The notes beneath the pieces were generated by a model that searched no databases, had not been told where the DNA came from, and saw nothing but the letters and a program-made list of their open reading frames with translations. Positions 1 through 8,437 of a stretch of DNA of 32,373 nt are shown here, piece after piece. Source of the stretch: Paracoccaceae bacterium (GTDB taxonomy: Bacteria; Pseudomonadota; Alphaproteobacteria; Rhodobacterales; Rhodobacteraceae); assembly GCA_030065075.1 (NCBI GenBank), contig JASJDQ010000026.1, positions 1-32,373 on the forward strand, in the 5' to 3' direction. The translations under genes and the position numbers were made by a program. Position 1 is the first letter of the stretch; every line of letters starts with the position of its first letter.

Positions 1-2079
1 CATCATGTTGGTGTACATCATGTCGAGGAACCGGCCCGCGTCCGGCCCCTTGACGATGATCTTGCCAAGGGTCGAGGCATCGAGCAGCCCGACCGCGTTC
101 CGCACCGCGCGCACCTCGCGCTGAACTGCCTCGTCGACGGTCTCACCTTCCTGCGGGAAGGCATAGGGCCGCCGCCAATGGCCCACGGGTTCCCAATGCG
201 CGCCGTTTTCCTCGTGCCAGTCGTGCACCGGCGTCTTACGGACAGGCTGGAACAACTCGTGGCGCGCCTCGCCCGCGATCGCACCCATCGGGATCGGCGT
301 ATAGGGCGGCCGGAAAGTCGTCGTCCCGACACTCGGGATATCCGTGCTCAAGGCATCAGAAAGCACCGCTAGGCCGTTGATATTGCTGAGCTTCCCCTGG
401 TCGGTCGCCATGCCGAGTGTCGTATAGCGCTTGGCATGCTCGACGCTTTCGAACCCTTCCTGCGCGGCCAGTTCGACATCCGTCACCTTGACGTCATTCT
501 GGAAATCGAGCCACGCCTTGGATCGCAGTTTGTAAGGTGCCTCTGCTGGCATCTTCCAGACCGGCTGCATCGGCTGGCGCGCCTCCTCCAGCGCCTGTGG
601 TGCCGCGCCCGCCCCGGCATGGCCCAAAGCATCCGCCGCGGCCAACCCGGCCCGATGCGCATCCGCAAGCACAAGCTGCGTGGTCATCGCGCCATTGGCC
701 GACCCGGCGGCCAAGACGAACGCCAGACCATCCGCGCCTGAAGGCGCGGCCTCGGCATCGGGCCGGAAATGCGCCTCTTCCGCGTTCCAGACAAGCTTGC
801 CCCCGCAATGGCTCCAGAGGTGCACCACCGGCGACCATCCGCCCGACATCGCGATACAATCGGCTTCGATCGGTTCGGCATTGCCACCATCCCGCGATTG
901 ATCGCACACCAAGACCTTTTCGACCTTGCCCTTGCCGGTTACCTCTTTGATCCCTCGGCCGACACGCACGTTGATGCCCACCGCACGCGCGTCCTCCGCC
1001 AGTGGCCCGGTTGCCTCCGCACGGACGTCAAGGATCGCGGGCACCTCGACCCCCGTCGCTTTCAGCGCCAACGCCGTGCGGTAGGCATCGTCGTTGTTCG
1101 TCACGATCACCGTACGCGCGCCCGGAGCGACCCCGTAGTTTACGACATAGTCGCGCACGGCGCTCGCCAGCATGACGCCGGGCAGATCGTTGCCTGCAAA
1201 GCTCAACGGCCGCTCAATGGCCCCGGTCGCGGTGATGACCTGGCGGGCGCGCACTTTCCACAGCCGATGGCGCGGGACGGACGGGTCTGGCTGGTGGTCC
1301 GTCAGGCGCTCGTCCAACAGCACATAGCCGTGGTCATAGATGCCCGCCCCCATGCAACGGTTACGCAGGCGCACGTTCGGCATGTTGCGCAGCGCTTCGA
1401 CGGTCGCAGCCACCCAGTCCTCTGCCGCCTGTCCGTCGATCTCGCCGCCATCGACCGGCGTGCGACCGCCCCAATGGACATCCTGTTCGACCAGCAGAAC
1501 CTCGGCCCCGGCCTCTGCTGCCGCCTTGGCCGCCGTCAATCCTGCAATGCCGCCGCCAATGACAAGGACGTCGACGGTGACGTGGAAATGCTCATACCGC
1601 GTCGCATCGCGCCGCTTGGGCGGTTTGCCAAGCCCCGCCGATTGCCGGATCACCGGCTCATAGATGTGCTTCCAGAAGGCGCGCGGCCAAAGAAACGTCT
1701 TGTAATAGAACCCTGCCGGAAAAAACCGGGCAAGCTTGGTGTTGATCGCGCCCAGATCGAAGTCGAGGCTCGGCCAATGGTTCTGGCTCTGCGCTTCGAG
1801 CCCGTCGAAAAGCTCCGTCGTCGTCGCCCGCACGTTGGGTTCGAACATACCATCGCGGCCGAGCCCCATCAGAGCATTCGGCTCTTCCGGCCCGCTTGTG
1901 ACAATGCCGCGCGGCCGGTGGTACTTGAACGACCGCCCAACCAGCACCTGCCCCTCGCCCAAAAGCGCCGAGGCCAGGGTGTCGCCCTTGAAGCCGCGCA
2001 TGCCATTGCCGTTGAAGGTAAACAAAACGGGCTTGGTGCGGTCGATCAAGCGCCCGCCGGACGACAAGCGATAGCTCAT
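1..2079 (-). CDS. soxA: Sarcosine oxidase alpha subunit, 3'-truncated by the window edge
   Basis: Large subunit of the heterotetrameric sarcosine oxidase, which demethylates sarcosine to glycine with tetrahydrofolate and oxygen, giving methylene-THF and hydrogen peroxide. The 693 visible residues start MSYRLSSGGR and include the N-terminal ferredoxin-like segment (GNGMRGFKGDTLASALL). A Rossmann dinucleotide-binding motif follows (VLVIGGGIAGLTAA, about residue 170), then the NAD-binding and oxidoreductase region. The last visible part (RAVRNAVGLLDASTLGKI) is the start of the C-terminal aminomethyltransferase (GcvT-like) half, which continues off the window. The frame is open to base 1. The ATG at 2079 overlaps the soxD stop as ATGA, so the two are translationally coupled. 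The family is normally about 980-1000 aa, so roughly 300 residues are missing because of the window edge, not a mutation. Confidence 0.95.
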   Translation of the reverse strand, partial: MSYRLSSGGRLIDRTKPVLFTFNGNGMRGFKGDTLASALLGEGQVLVGRSFKYHRPRGIVTSGPEEPNALMGLGRDGMFEPNVRATTTELFDGLEAQSQNHWPSLDFDLGAINTKLARFFPAGFYYKTFLWPRAFWKHIYEPVIRQSAGLGKPPKRRDATRYEHFHVTVDVLVIGGGIAGLTAAKAAAEAGAEVLLVEQDVHWGGRTPVDGGEIDGQAAEDWVAATVEALRNMPNVRLRNRCMGAGIYDHGYVLLDERLTDHQPDPSVPRHRLWKVRARQVITATGAIERPLSFAGNDLPGVMLASAVRDYVVNYGVAPGARTVIVTNNDDAYRTALALKATGVEVPAILDVRAEATGPLAEDARAVGINVRVGRGIKEVTGKGKVEKVLVCDQSRDGGNAEPIEADCIAMSGGWSPVVHLWSHCGGKLVWNAEEAHFRPDAEAAPSGADGLAFVLAAGSANGAMTTQLVLADAHRAGLAAADALGHAGAGAAPQALEEARQPMQPVWKMPAEAPYKLRSKAWLDFQNDVKVTDVELAAQEGFESVEHAKRYTTLGMATDQGKLSNINGLAVLSDALSTDIPSVGTTTFRPPYTPIPMGAIAGEARHELFQPVRKTPVHDWHEENGAHWEPVGHWRRPYAFPQEGETVDEAVQREVRAVRNAVGLLDASTLGKIIVKGPDAGRFLDMMYTNMM

Positions 2080-2405
2080 GAGAACGCCCTCCACGACCAG
2101 CCGGGCACCTTGGCCGAAATCGCGTTCTTGATCGCCTTCGGCGGCTCAAGGACCTGAGCCGGATAGGTTCCGAAGACCTCAAGCGTCACCGTATGACGCG
2201 CCGCATGGAACCACTTGCCGCACCCATAGGCGTGGCGCCAGCGCTCGAAGTGCACACCTTTCGGGTTTTCCCGCTGAAAGAGATAAGCTTCGAAATCAGC
2301 GTCGCTCGACTCCGGCCCGTGGCGTGTCAGATGCGCTTCGCCGCCGGGTGTCAGCTCGGTTTCATCGCAGTCGACACCGCAATACGGGCATCTCAGGATC
2401 AGCAT
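2076..2405 (-). CDS. soxD: Sarcosine oxidase delta subunit
   Basis: Small zinc-binding subunit of the heterotetrameric sarcosine oxidase, 109 aa. The start MLILRCPYCGVDCDETEL carries the CPYCG zinc motif, followed by EAHLTRHGP and the characteristic YGCGKWFHAARHTVT segment; together these supply the Cys/His ligands of the delta subunit. The ATG at 2405 is preferred over an upstream in-frame start because the family begins right at the CPYC motif. The stop overlaps the soxA start by four bases. It sits between a small membrane protein gene and soxA on the minus strand, whereas in many relatives it directly follows soxB. Confidence 0.93.
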   Translation of the reverse strand: MLILRCPYCGVDCDETELTPGGEAHLTRHGPESSDADFEAYLFQRENPKGVHFERWRHAYGCGKWFHAARHTVTLEVFGTYPAQVLEPPKAIKNAISAKVPGWSWRAFS

Positions 2406-2450
2406 GGCAGCCCCCCAATGGGGCACGCGGGCCCGTCTGATGTAAGGATA

Positions 2451-2470
2451 GACCCGCGCCTGCGGGGGTC
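2451..2470 (-). other. GC-rich hairpin between the small membrane gene and soxD
   Basis: GACCCGC (2451-2457) can pair with GCGGGGGTC (2462-2470), with two bulged G residues and a short GCCT loop. It lies in the 159-base gap between the 77-aa gene and soxD. On the minus strand it is not followed by a T run, so it is a weak terminator at best and may be an RNA processing or stability element. Nothing else was recognised in the gap. Confidence 0.3.
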
Positions 2471-2564
2471 GGCCAGGCGCGTCGTCGGCGCGACGTACCA
2501 GCAGTCGTGCGAATTGACGGCGACCGGAAGGCCGCCGCCAGAAGACAGGGGGTAATCTTTGGCC

Positions 2565-2798
2565 TTATTCGGAAACGGGCGCAGCGGCGGGCGCTGCCGG
2601 CGCTTCGGTGGCCGTCGTTGGCACAGCAGCCGTGCCGTCCCCTGTTCCGCCACCGGTCGATCCCAGCGCAATGAGCGCGACGATCGCGACAAGGACGATA
2701 ACCGCCCAAATCCACGTCGATCCCGAGCCCGTGTCATAGTCGAGATACTGGTCGTTGCCCTTCTTCTTGGGGTCGTTGTGAGAATAGTAGTCAGCCAT
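2565..2798 (-). CDS. Small single-pass membrane protein, unknown function
   Basis: A 77-aa protein. A charged, Tyr/Asp-rich N-terminus (MADYYSHNDPKKKGNDQYL) is followed by one hydrophobic helix at about residues 28-45 (WIWAVIVLVAIVALIAL). The tail is low-complexity Gly/Thr/Ala/Pro (GGGTGDGTAAVPTTATEAP and on to PVSE). I do not recognise the family. The layout suggests an inner-membrane protein with a disordered tail. On the minus strand the start has a purine-rich Shine-Dalgarno stretch (AGGAAGAAGGA) about 10 bases upstream. It lies in the sarcosine oxidase cluster in the same orientation, but after a 403-base gap, so it may have its own promoter. Confidence 0.75.
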   Translation of the reverse strand: MADYYSHNDPKKKGNDQYLDYDTGSGSTWIWAVIVLVAIVALIALGSTGGGTGDGTAAVPTTATEAPAAPAAAPVSE

Positions 2799-2812
2799 GG
2801 TCTGAAATCCTT

Positions 2813-2827
2813 CTTCCTGTAAGGAAG
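2813..2827 (-). promoter_or_regulatory. Leader hairpin overlapping the ribosome-binding region
   Basis: CTTCCT (2813-2818) and AGGAAG (2822-2827) form a perfect 6-bp inverted repeat with a 3-base loop, just upstream of the 77-aa gene on the minus strand. In the mRNA one arm is an AGGAAG sequence next to the likely Shine-Dalgarno stretch, so the hairpin could affect ribosome access. A structural role is inference only. Confidence 0.3.
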
Positions 2828-3069
2828 ATCAGAACATGGGTAGGCCCTGAAGAGAGTCGGAATGTGTGAAAGGCCCCGGCTTGGGCTGGAATTGGCGGAT
2901 TTCGCTGGATGCGATGCGCTAAATATGGCCGATTCGGACCTTTCCAAGCCCGAACGGATTGTTTCCAAATTCTGGCTTAATCCTGCCGATCCATCAGACA
3001 CTGTTTCACTTTGCGACCGACTGCATTGCCCTACGTGCGGCACGTACTCGGGCCGCGGGGTGGGCGTTC

Positions 3070-3135
3070 GCGCCCGGTCGCCGTTGATGCGCCATTGGTT
3101 CGAGCACCAACGGCGATGGGGAGCGGTCCGGGCGC
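3070..3135. repeat. Nested inverted repeat in the soxB-soxD gap
   Basis: Inner arms 3078-3090 (TCGCCGTTGATGC) and 3104-3116 (GCACCAACGGCGA) pair at 12 of 13 positions around a 13-base loop. Outer arms GCGCCCGG (3070-3077) and CCGGGCGC (3128-3135) are also complementary; the left outer arm abuts the inner arm, while the right is separated by 11 bases. Neither side has a T run, so it is not a classic terminator. It could be an operon-internal stabiliser or processing site between soxB and soxD. Confidence 0.6.
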
Positions 3136-3201
3136 GAGCCATCTCGCTGCGCGACACGGCGTTTGACTCGACCGCCTTCAAGTCATCTACAAACAACGTG
3201 A

Positions 3202-3531
3202 TCATTTCCGCCTGACGCCCTTCCTCGAACGATCCTGCCTTTCTGCAATGGAAAGCGCTTTGGGCTGCCCTTGCTGAATCCTTCGAACTTCATCAATTAA
3301 GTTAGACAGTTCTGAACCACTCAACGTGGCAACTTGTTCGTCGTCATCGCACCAAATCGTGGAGAAATGGACAGATTGCTGATCACCGGCTTTGTTGAAG
3401 TACATCGTGTTCGTACTGAAACTCTCTTCACCGGACGCCAAAAATTTCTCGATACGGTCTGCGTACCACTTGCCGTCTTCAGCAATGTCATCCGCGAGAA
3501 AATCAAGTGTGACTGGATGAACCTTCCCCAT
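3202..3531 (-). CDS. Hypothetical 109-aa protein translationally coupled to soxB
   Basis: Starts MGKVHPVTLDFLADDIAED at an ATG that overlaps the soxB TGA as ATGA, a strong sign that it is a real, co-translated gene. It is acidic in the middle (WCDDDEQVATLSGSELSNLI) and basic at the C-terminus (RQDRSRKGVRRK), with no signal peptide or membrane helix. A central part (FLASGEESFSTNTMYFNKAG, then VHFSTIW) looks like a small mixed alpha/beta fold. I do not recognise the family. It sits directly downstream of the catalytic beta subunit, where soxD is often found. A role in sarcosine oxidase maturation or regulation is possible but unproven. Confidence 0.8.
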   Translation of the reverse strand: MGKVHPVTLDFLADDIAEDGKWYADRIEKFLASGEESFSTNTMYFNKAGDQQSVHFSTIWCDDDEQVATLSGSELSNLIDEVRRIQQGQPKALSIAERQDRSRKGVRRK

Positions 3532-4778
3532 CAATGCGCCACCCCCGCCGCCACGCTTTCGTCGATAAACCGCCCTTCCCGGAACCGGTCCAGCCCGAAC
3601 TCCGCCGCCAAAGGCCCCGGCTCGCCCTTCGCGATCAGCTCGGCCGTCGCCCAGCCCGAACCGGGGATGGCCTTGAACCCTCCCGTGCCCCAGCCGCAGT
3701 TGATGAAGCAGTTCTCGAGCGGCGTTTTCGAGATGATGGGCGAGCGGTCCCCCGTCATGTCCACGATCCCGCCCCATTGGCGCAGCATCTTCAGCCGCGA
3801 GATCATCGGGAAGGTCTCGATCAGCGCCCGCACGGTTTCCTCGATATGGTGAAACGACCCCCGCTGCGTGAAGTTGTTGAACCCGTCCGCGCCGCCGCCG
3901 ATCACCATCTCGCCCTTGTCGGACTGGCTCATGTAGCCATGTACCGTGTTTGCCATCACGACCACATCCATGCACGGCTTGATCGGCTCGCTGACCAGCG
4001 CCTGCAACGCCACGCTTTCCACCGGCAGCCGGAAGCCCGCCATATCCGCCACATGGCCCGAGTGCCCCGCGACGACGATGCCCAGCTTGTCGCAATCGAT
4101 CTCGCCCCGCGTGGTGGTGACACCCTGCACCTTGCCATCCACCTGGCGGATGCCTGTGACCTCGCATTTCTGGATGACGTCCATGCCCATTTCCGAGCAC
4201 TTCCGCGCATAACCCCACGCCACCGCATCATGCCGCGCCGTGCCGCCGCGCGGCTGCCAAAGCGCGCCTAGGACCGGATACCGCGGGCCGCGCACCTCGA
4301 TGATCGGGCAAAGCTGCTTCACGCGTTCGGGCCCGATATACTCAGTCGCCACACCCTGCAGCGCGTTGGCATGCGCCGTGCGCTTGTAGCCGCGTATCTC
4401 ATGCTCGGTCTGCGCCAGCATCATCACGCCGCGCGGGCTGAACATGACGTTGTAGTTCAGGTCCTGGCTCAGATCTTCGTATAGCGCTCGTGCCTTTTCA
4501 TAGATCGCAGCGGAGGGATCCTGCAGGTAATTCGAACGGATAATCGTCGTGTTCCGACCTGTGTTGCCGCCGCCGAGCCACCCTTTTTCCAGGATCGCGA
4601 CGTTTCTAACCCCGTGGTTCTTGCCAAGGTAGTACGCCGTCGCCAGCCCGTGCCCGCCAGCGCCGATAATGATCACATCATACTTGCGCTTCGGCTCGGG
4701 ATTGCCCCAGGCGCGGGCCCAACCGGTGTGGTCCCGGAATGCCTCTTTCGCGATGGCAAAGGCGGAATATCGGCGCAT
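3531..4778 (-). CDS. soxB: Sarcosine oxidase beta subunit
   Basis: Catalytic subunit of the heterotetrameric sarcosine oxidase, 415 aa, binding FAD and covalent FMN. The start MRRYSAFAIAKEAFRDHTGW is typical. An FAD-binding Rossmann motif follows (VIIIGAGGHGLATAYYLG, about residues 35-52). Later come GGGNTGRNTTIIRSNY, the GGTARHDAVAWGYA segment and the C-terminal NCGWGTGGFKAIPGSGW region, all typical of this DAO-type family. A longer in-frame extension reaches 4937, but the ATG at 4778 gives the usual family length and N-terminus. It is the first sox gene in the window; the downstream 109-aa gene overlaps its stop. ccmI diverges upstream across a 175-base gap that should hold both promoters. 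Confidence 0.95.
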   Translation of the reverse strand: MRRYSAFAIAKEAFRDHTGWARAWGNPEPKRKYDVIIIGAGGHGLATAYYLGKNHGVRNVAILEKGWLGGGNTGRNTTIIRSNYLQDPSAAIYEKARALYEDLSQDLNYNVMFSPRGVMMLAQTEHEIRGYKRTAHANALQGVATEYIGPERVKQLCPIIEVRGPRYPVLGALWQPRGGTARHDAVAWGYARKCSEMGMDVIQKCEVTGIRQVDGKVQGVTTTRGEIDCDKLGIVVAGHSGHVADMAGFRLPVESVALQALVSEPIKPCMDVVVMANTVHGYMSQSDKGEMVIGGGADGFNNFTQRGSFHHIEETVRALIETFPMISRLKMLRQWGGIVDMTGDRSPIISKTPLENCFINCGWGTGGFKAIPGSGWATAELIAKGEPGPLAAEFGLDRFREGRFIDESVAAGVAH

Positions 4779-4953
4779 CGTCCCTACCCAATTGAGCGGC
4801 CCATCGGCCCGCGATCTGTTTCCCAGAATTCCGCAACTGTCCACTTTCGACAAGCGGCAGGAAAGACGCATTTCGCGACAGATCGTCCGAAAACGCCGCG
4901 ATTTGACCCACCACAAGCCCTTGGCTCTTTCCGACACCCGCCCGGCAGATTAA

Positions 4954-6183
4954 ATGCAGCCCATGGGATTTTTGGTCTTCGCCATTCTGATCACGCTGAT
5001 TGTCGTGCTTGCGCTGCTTCTGGCCGTGCGCGGCGGTGGGCGTGTGGCGCAAACCGGCGCGCAATCGGACGTGAACGTCTACCGCGACCAGTTGCGCGAC
5101 GTCGACCGAGACCTTGCCCGCGGTGTCCTGACCGAGGACGAGGCCGAGGCGGTGCGCCTCGAAGTCTCGCGCCGCTTGTTGGAGGCTGACCGTCGCGCAA
5201 GCGAAGCCGCCGCTGTCAGCGCCGGTCAGTTCTGGCCCGCAGCCGCTCTGATTGCTGTGGTGCTCGTTGGTGGAGGCTATGGGCTTTACACGCAGATCGG
5301 CGCACCCGGATACCCGGACCTGCCGATGACGAAACGCCTTGCCGACATTCAGGACGCCGCCGCCAACCGCATGGGCCAGGCCGAGGCCGAAACGCGCGCC
5401 GCGCCCAACCTGCCACCACCACCCGAACCGGACGAGCGCTTTCTGGAACTCATGGACAAGCTTCGCGCCACGCTCGAAGAACGCCCGGACGATATCCGCG
5501 GCCTGTCGCTTCTGGCCGAGAACGAAGCGCGCCTTGGCAATTTCGCCGCCGCCCGGAAAGCGCAGGACAGGATCCTCGAACTCCAGGGCAATGAGGCAAC
5601 CGCCAACGACCTGATGATGTCCATCGACATCATGGTCTTCGCCGCAGGTGGCTACGTCTCCCCCGAGGCCGAAGAGCTGATCCGCCGCCTGCTGGTCAGC
5701 AATCCCAACAGCGGCGCCGCCCAGTACTACACCGGGTTGACGCTGGCCCAGAATGGCCGTCCCGACCAGGCGTTTCCCATCTGGCGAAGGCTCCTCGAAG
5801 AGGGGCCCGCCAATGCGCCCTGGGTACCTGTCATTGCTGAGGAGATTACCGGCATCGCCGCCGCCGCTGGCGTGCAATACACGCCACCTGCCCGCACTCC
5901 GCTCCGTGGCCCCTCCGCCGAAGACATGACGGCGGCCGAGGACATGTCGGACGAAGACCGCCAGGCGATGATCCGGGGCATGGTCGAAGGTCTGGCCGCA
6001 CGGCTCGCGTCTGACGGCGGCACCGCAGAAGAATGGGCGCGACTGATCACGGCGCTCGGCGTTCTTGGTGACACCGAACGCGCCACGGCAATCCTGTCGG
6101 AAGCGCGCGAAGTCTTTGCCGCCGACGCCAGCGCCATCGAAACCATCGAAAATGCCGCGCGCACGGCAGGCTTGAGTGAATGA
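4954..6183 (+). CDS. ccmI: Cytochrome c-type biogenesis protein CcmI
   Basis: Membrane component of the system I cytochrome c maturation pathway, which chaperones apocytochrome c to the CcmFH haem ligation complex. The 409 residues show the family plan. A first membrane helix lies at about 5-25 ([20 protein letters not shown]). Next is a cytoplasmic coiled coil ([20 protein letters not shown]), then a second helix at about 90-110 ([20 protein letters not shown]). A long periplasmic TPR-like domain follows ([20 protein letters not shown]). The stop overlaps the ruvX start by four bases. Other ccm genes are not in this window. Confidence 0.93.
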   Translation: MQPMGFLVFAILITLIVVLALLLAVRGGGRVAQTGAQSDVNVYRDQLRDVDRDLARGVLTEDEAEAVRLEVSRRLLEADRRASEAAAVSAGQFWPAAALIAVVLVGGGYGLYTQIGAPGYPDLPMTKRLADIQDAAANRMGQAEAETRAAPNLPPPPEPDERFLELMDKLRATLEERPDDIRGLSLLAENEARLGNFAAARKAQDRILELQGNEATANDLMMSIDIMVFAAGGYVSPEAEELIRRLLVSNPNSGAAQYYTGLTLAQNGRPDQAFPIWRRLLEEGPANAPWVPVIAEEITGIAAAAGVQYTPPARTPLRGPSAEDMTAAEDMSDEDRQAMIRGMVEGLAARLASDGGTAEEWARLITALGVLGDTERATAILSEAREVFAADASAIETIENAARTAGLSE

Positions 6184-6653
6184 CCAGCGACACATTCGAA
6201 GACTTCGCCGCCACCCTGCCCCCGTCCGGCCCGATCCTGGGTCTTGACCTCGGCACACACACTATCGGGGTTGCGATCAGCGACGGGCTTCGGCGCGTCG
6301 CCTCGCCTCTGGAGACCATCCGGCGCAAGAAATTCGGAATCGACGCGGAAAGGCTGTTGACCATCGCCCGGGGGCGCGATGCGGCGGGTGTGATCCTCGG
6401 CCTGCCGCTCAACATGGACGGCACCGAAGGCCCGCGGGCGCAGGCGACCCGAGCCTTCGCCCGGAACCTCTCGGGTCTCACTGATCTGCCCATCGGCTTC
6501 TGGGACGAACGCCTGTCGACCGTGGCCGCCGAACGCGCGCTTCTTGAAGCCGACACCTCCCGAAAACGCCGGGCCGAAGTCATCGACCACGTCGCCGCAT
6601 CCTTCATCCTGCAAGGCGCGCTTGATCGCCTTTCCCATCTGGAGGCGCCATGA
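6180..6653 (+). CDS. ruvX: RuvX/YqgF-type Holliday junction resolvase-like protein
   Basis: A 157-aa RNase H-fold nuclease of the YqgF family, linked to pre-16S rRNA 5' processing and described as a Holliday junction resolvase homologue. Visible motifs are [18 protein letters not shown] with catalytic Asp23, [33 protein letters not shown] and the C-terminal [17 protein letters not shown] carrying the last acidic residue. The length is normal for the family. It is coupled at both ends by four-base overlaps, with ccmI upstream and the DUF1289 gene downstream. Confidence 0.93.
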   Translation: MTSDTFEDFAATLPPSGPILGLDLGTHTIGVAISDGLRRVASPLETIRRKKFGIDAERLLTIARGRDAAGVILGLPLNMDGTEGPRAQATRAFARNLSGLTDLPIGFWDERLSTVAAERALLEADTSRKRRAEVIDHVAASFILQGALDRLSHLEAP

Positions 6654-6880
6654 GCGACGAGGTCTGGAAACGCGCCGAAATCGAAAGCCCCTGTGTCAAG
6701 GTTTGTGTGCTCCACCCCGAAGCCGGCATCTGCCTTGGTTGCTACCGCACGCGCGACGAAATCGCCGGCTGGTCCCGGCTAAGCCCAGATGCGCGAAGGG
6801 ATGTGATGGCAAACTTGCCTAACCGCAAGTCAATGCTTCCCGGACGGCGTGGGGGCCGGAACGCGCGGCGAGAAATCTAG
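6650..6880 (+). CDS. DUF1289 family small Cys-rich protein
   Basis: A 76-aa protein with the DUF1289 signature: [19 protein letters not shown] followed by [19 protein letters not shown]. The four cysteines in this spacing suggest a small metal-binding site. The C-terminus is basic ([13 protein letters not shown]). The biochemical role of the family is not established. The start overlaps the ruvX stop, making it the last gene of the ccmI-ruvX operon; the next gene converges on it after 24 bases, with no clear terminator. Confidence 0.88.
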   Translation: MSDEVWKRAEIESPCVKVCVLHPEAGICLGCYRTRDEIAGWSRLSPDARRDVMANLPNRKSMLPGRRGGRNARREI

Positions 6881-6904
6881 GCACTCGCAAGTCTTCGGGA
6901 GCGT

Positions 6905-7201
6905 TTACGCGCTTTGTATATGACTTTTGCTGGTAAAGCAGTCGAAGCAGACAAATACGAAAACCATTCCGGCATCCGCCAGGCAAATCTCGTCACCGAC
7001 AGAGTCGATTTGCGCATAAAAGACCATCTCGCTGCGACAAACATCGCAGATCACTTGATCCTCTTCTTGAAGAAGGTCCGGCCTGCCACCGATCTTCGAT
7101 CTCTTGCCAACGCGAGTGTCCGCCCAAGCGAACCCGATCGCAGATGCTGCCTCGCTTGTCATAGGTTTTATTTCGAGCCGGATTTCCGGAATGACTTTCA
7201 T
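6905..7201 (-). CDS. Hypothetical Cys-pair protein, weakly DUF1963-like
   Basis: A protein of about 98 aa starting MKVIPEIRLEIKPMTSEAA. The middle (GKRSKIGGRPDLLQ, then FYAQIDSV) resembles the core of YwqG/DUF1963-like proteins, where a G-G-P-D element precedes an AQI strand; this match is by eye and weak. Two cysteine pairs, ICDVC and VCFDC, could form a zinc site. Starts at 7213, 7234 and 7255 (GTG) are also in frame; none has a clear ribosome-binding site, so the N-terminus is uncertain. It lies just downstream of rmuC on the same strand and is probably co-transcribed. Confidence 0.7.
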   Translation of the reverse strand: MKVIPEIRLEIKPMTSEAASAIGFAWADTRVGKRSKIGGRPDLLQEEDQVICDVCRSEMVFYAQIDSVGDEICLADAGMVFVFVCFDCFTSKSHIQSA

Positions 7202-7270
7202 TTGTACGCCCATCGAATTGCGGTAGTTGCACATTTCAGAGAGGGCAACGCCCACCGCGCGCGCGGCGCG

Positions 7271-8437
7271 TTAACCCGACTTGGGAAGCTGCACCACGTC
7301 CGGCTCGTTCGGCGCCAGTTCCTCGAAATCGAAACGGTCCAGCCGAAGCGCGCGGCGGCCCGCTTTTTCGGCGCTGATCTTGATCTCGTCGATGTCCTTC
7401 GCGGCCTGTCCGAAGTGGCGATCCAGATTGGAAACACGCGTCGTCAGCCGGTCGACGTCGCTGTGCAAGAGCGACAATTCCCGCCGAATCGCGCCCGCCT
7501 GCTCGCGCATCCGCGCGTCCTTCAGAATGGCCCGCATCGTGTTCAGCGTCGCCATGCAGGTGGTGGGCGAGACGATCCAGACCCGGGCCGCGAACCCCTC
7601 GCGCACCAGCTCCGGAAAGTTGGCGTGCAACTCGGCATAGACCGCCTCGGACGGCAGGAACATTAGCGCCCCGTCCGCCGTTTCCCCGTCCAGAATGTAC
7701 TTCTCGGAGATATCCTTGATGTGCTTCTTGACCGAGACCCGCAGGGACTTCGCCGCCTCGTTCACCTCGTAATCCGTCGCCGCATTCCGCAAGGCCTCGT
7801 AGGCCTCCAGCGGAAATTTCGCATCAATAACAATAGGTCCCGGCGGGTTGGGCAAGTGGATCAGACAATCCGCCCGCTTCCCGTTCGAGAGCGTCACCTG
7901 CCGCGTATAGCTGTCCTTCGGAAGCGCCTTTTCGAGGATGTCATAAAGCTGGATCTCGCCAAACGCCCCGCGCGTCTGCTTGTTCGACAGGATGTCTTGC
8001 AGCGTCAGCACATCGCCCGAAAGCTTCTCGATATTCGCCTGCGCCTTGTCGATCGTCTCTAGCCGTTGCTGCAACTCGCCCAAGGAGCGCGCCGTCTTGG
8101 TGGCCGAATTCGCAAGGTTGTCGGTCATACCCTTCGAGACATCCGCCAGCCGTTGTTCCATCAGTTTCAACATGTTGGCCTGGCTTGCCGCGCTCGCTTC
8201 CGAGACCTGCGTCAACCCGCCCGACAGCGCCGCCTGCCCGTCGGCCAGCGTATCGACCCGACCATGGAGCGCCGCCATGTTCTGGGCCAGGGGCGCAATC
8301 ATCTGGCTCGCCGCCCCGGCACGCCGCACGGCCATCACCAACAGCACCAAAACCAGCAGCACGAGGGCACCGATCCCCAAAGCCCCCTGCACATAGGGGT
8401 CGTTCAAATCAATCGTGATCTCGCCGAATTCAATCAT
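7271..8437 (-). CDS. rmuC: DNA recombination protein RmuC homologue
   Basis: A 388-aa RmuC-family protein. RmuC is a predicted nuclease-fold protein that limits recombination at inverted repeats. The N-terminus [18 protein letters not shown] leads into a membrane helix at about 18-38 ([18 protein letters not shown]), followed by a long coiled coil ([18 protein letters not shown] and on). The conserved core is then seen: [46 protein letters not shown] and [16 protein letters not shown]. The ATG at 8437 overlaps the mutL stop as ATGA. An in-frame extension to 8599 is only an antisense-like read-through of mutL. Confidence 0.92.
   Translation of the reverse strand: MIEFGEITIDLNDPYVQGALGIGALVLLVLVLLVMAVRRAGAASQMIAPLAQNMAALHGRVDTLADGQAALSGGLTQVSEASAASQANMLKLMEQRLADVSKGMTDNLANSATKTARSLGELQQRLETIDKAQANIEKLSGDVLTLQDILSNKQTRGAFGEIQLYDILEKALPKDSYTRQVTLSNGKRADCLIHLPNPPGPIVIDAKFPLEAYEALRNAATDYEVNEAAKSLRVSVKKHIKDISEKYILDGETADGALMFLPSEAVYAELHANFPELVREGFAARVWIVSPTTCMATLNTMRAILKDARMREQAGAIRRELSLLHSDVDRLTTRVSNLDRHFGQAAKDIDEIKISAEKAGRRALRLDRFDFEELAPNEPDVVQLPKSG

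Larger units (their letters stand above)
2799..3201. other. 403-base gap with no convincing gene
   Basis: Lies between the 109-aa gene and the 77-aa gene inside the sarcosine oxidase cluster. A plus-strand frame (2862-3215, 117 codons) is open, but its product resembles no family I know and has a shadow-like Arg/Ser-rich end. The minus strand offers an equally weak frame. The left half is visibly lower in GC than its surroundings. The only structured element seen is the inverted repeat at 3070-3135. The gap may hold a promoter for the downstream 77-aa gene, soxD and soxA, but I cannot pin one down. Confidence 0.4.

Noticed and set aside
769-2157. 462-codon plus-strand frame opposite soxA
   Set aside because: Antisense to soxA, which has clear motifs; the product is Arg/His-rich with no domain.
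2862-3215. Open plus-strand frame of 117 codons in the sox gap
   Set aside because: No family resemblance, composition like a shadow frame, no clear ribosome-binding site, and it runs over the end of the 109-aa gene on the other strand.
4678-6258. 526-codon minus-strand frame opposite ccmI
   Set aside because: Shadow of the well-supported ccmI gene; Gly/Arg-rich product with no motif.
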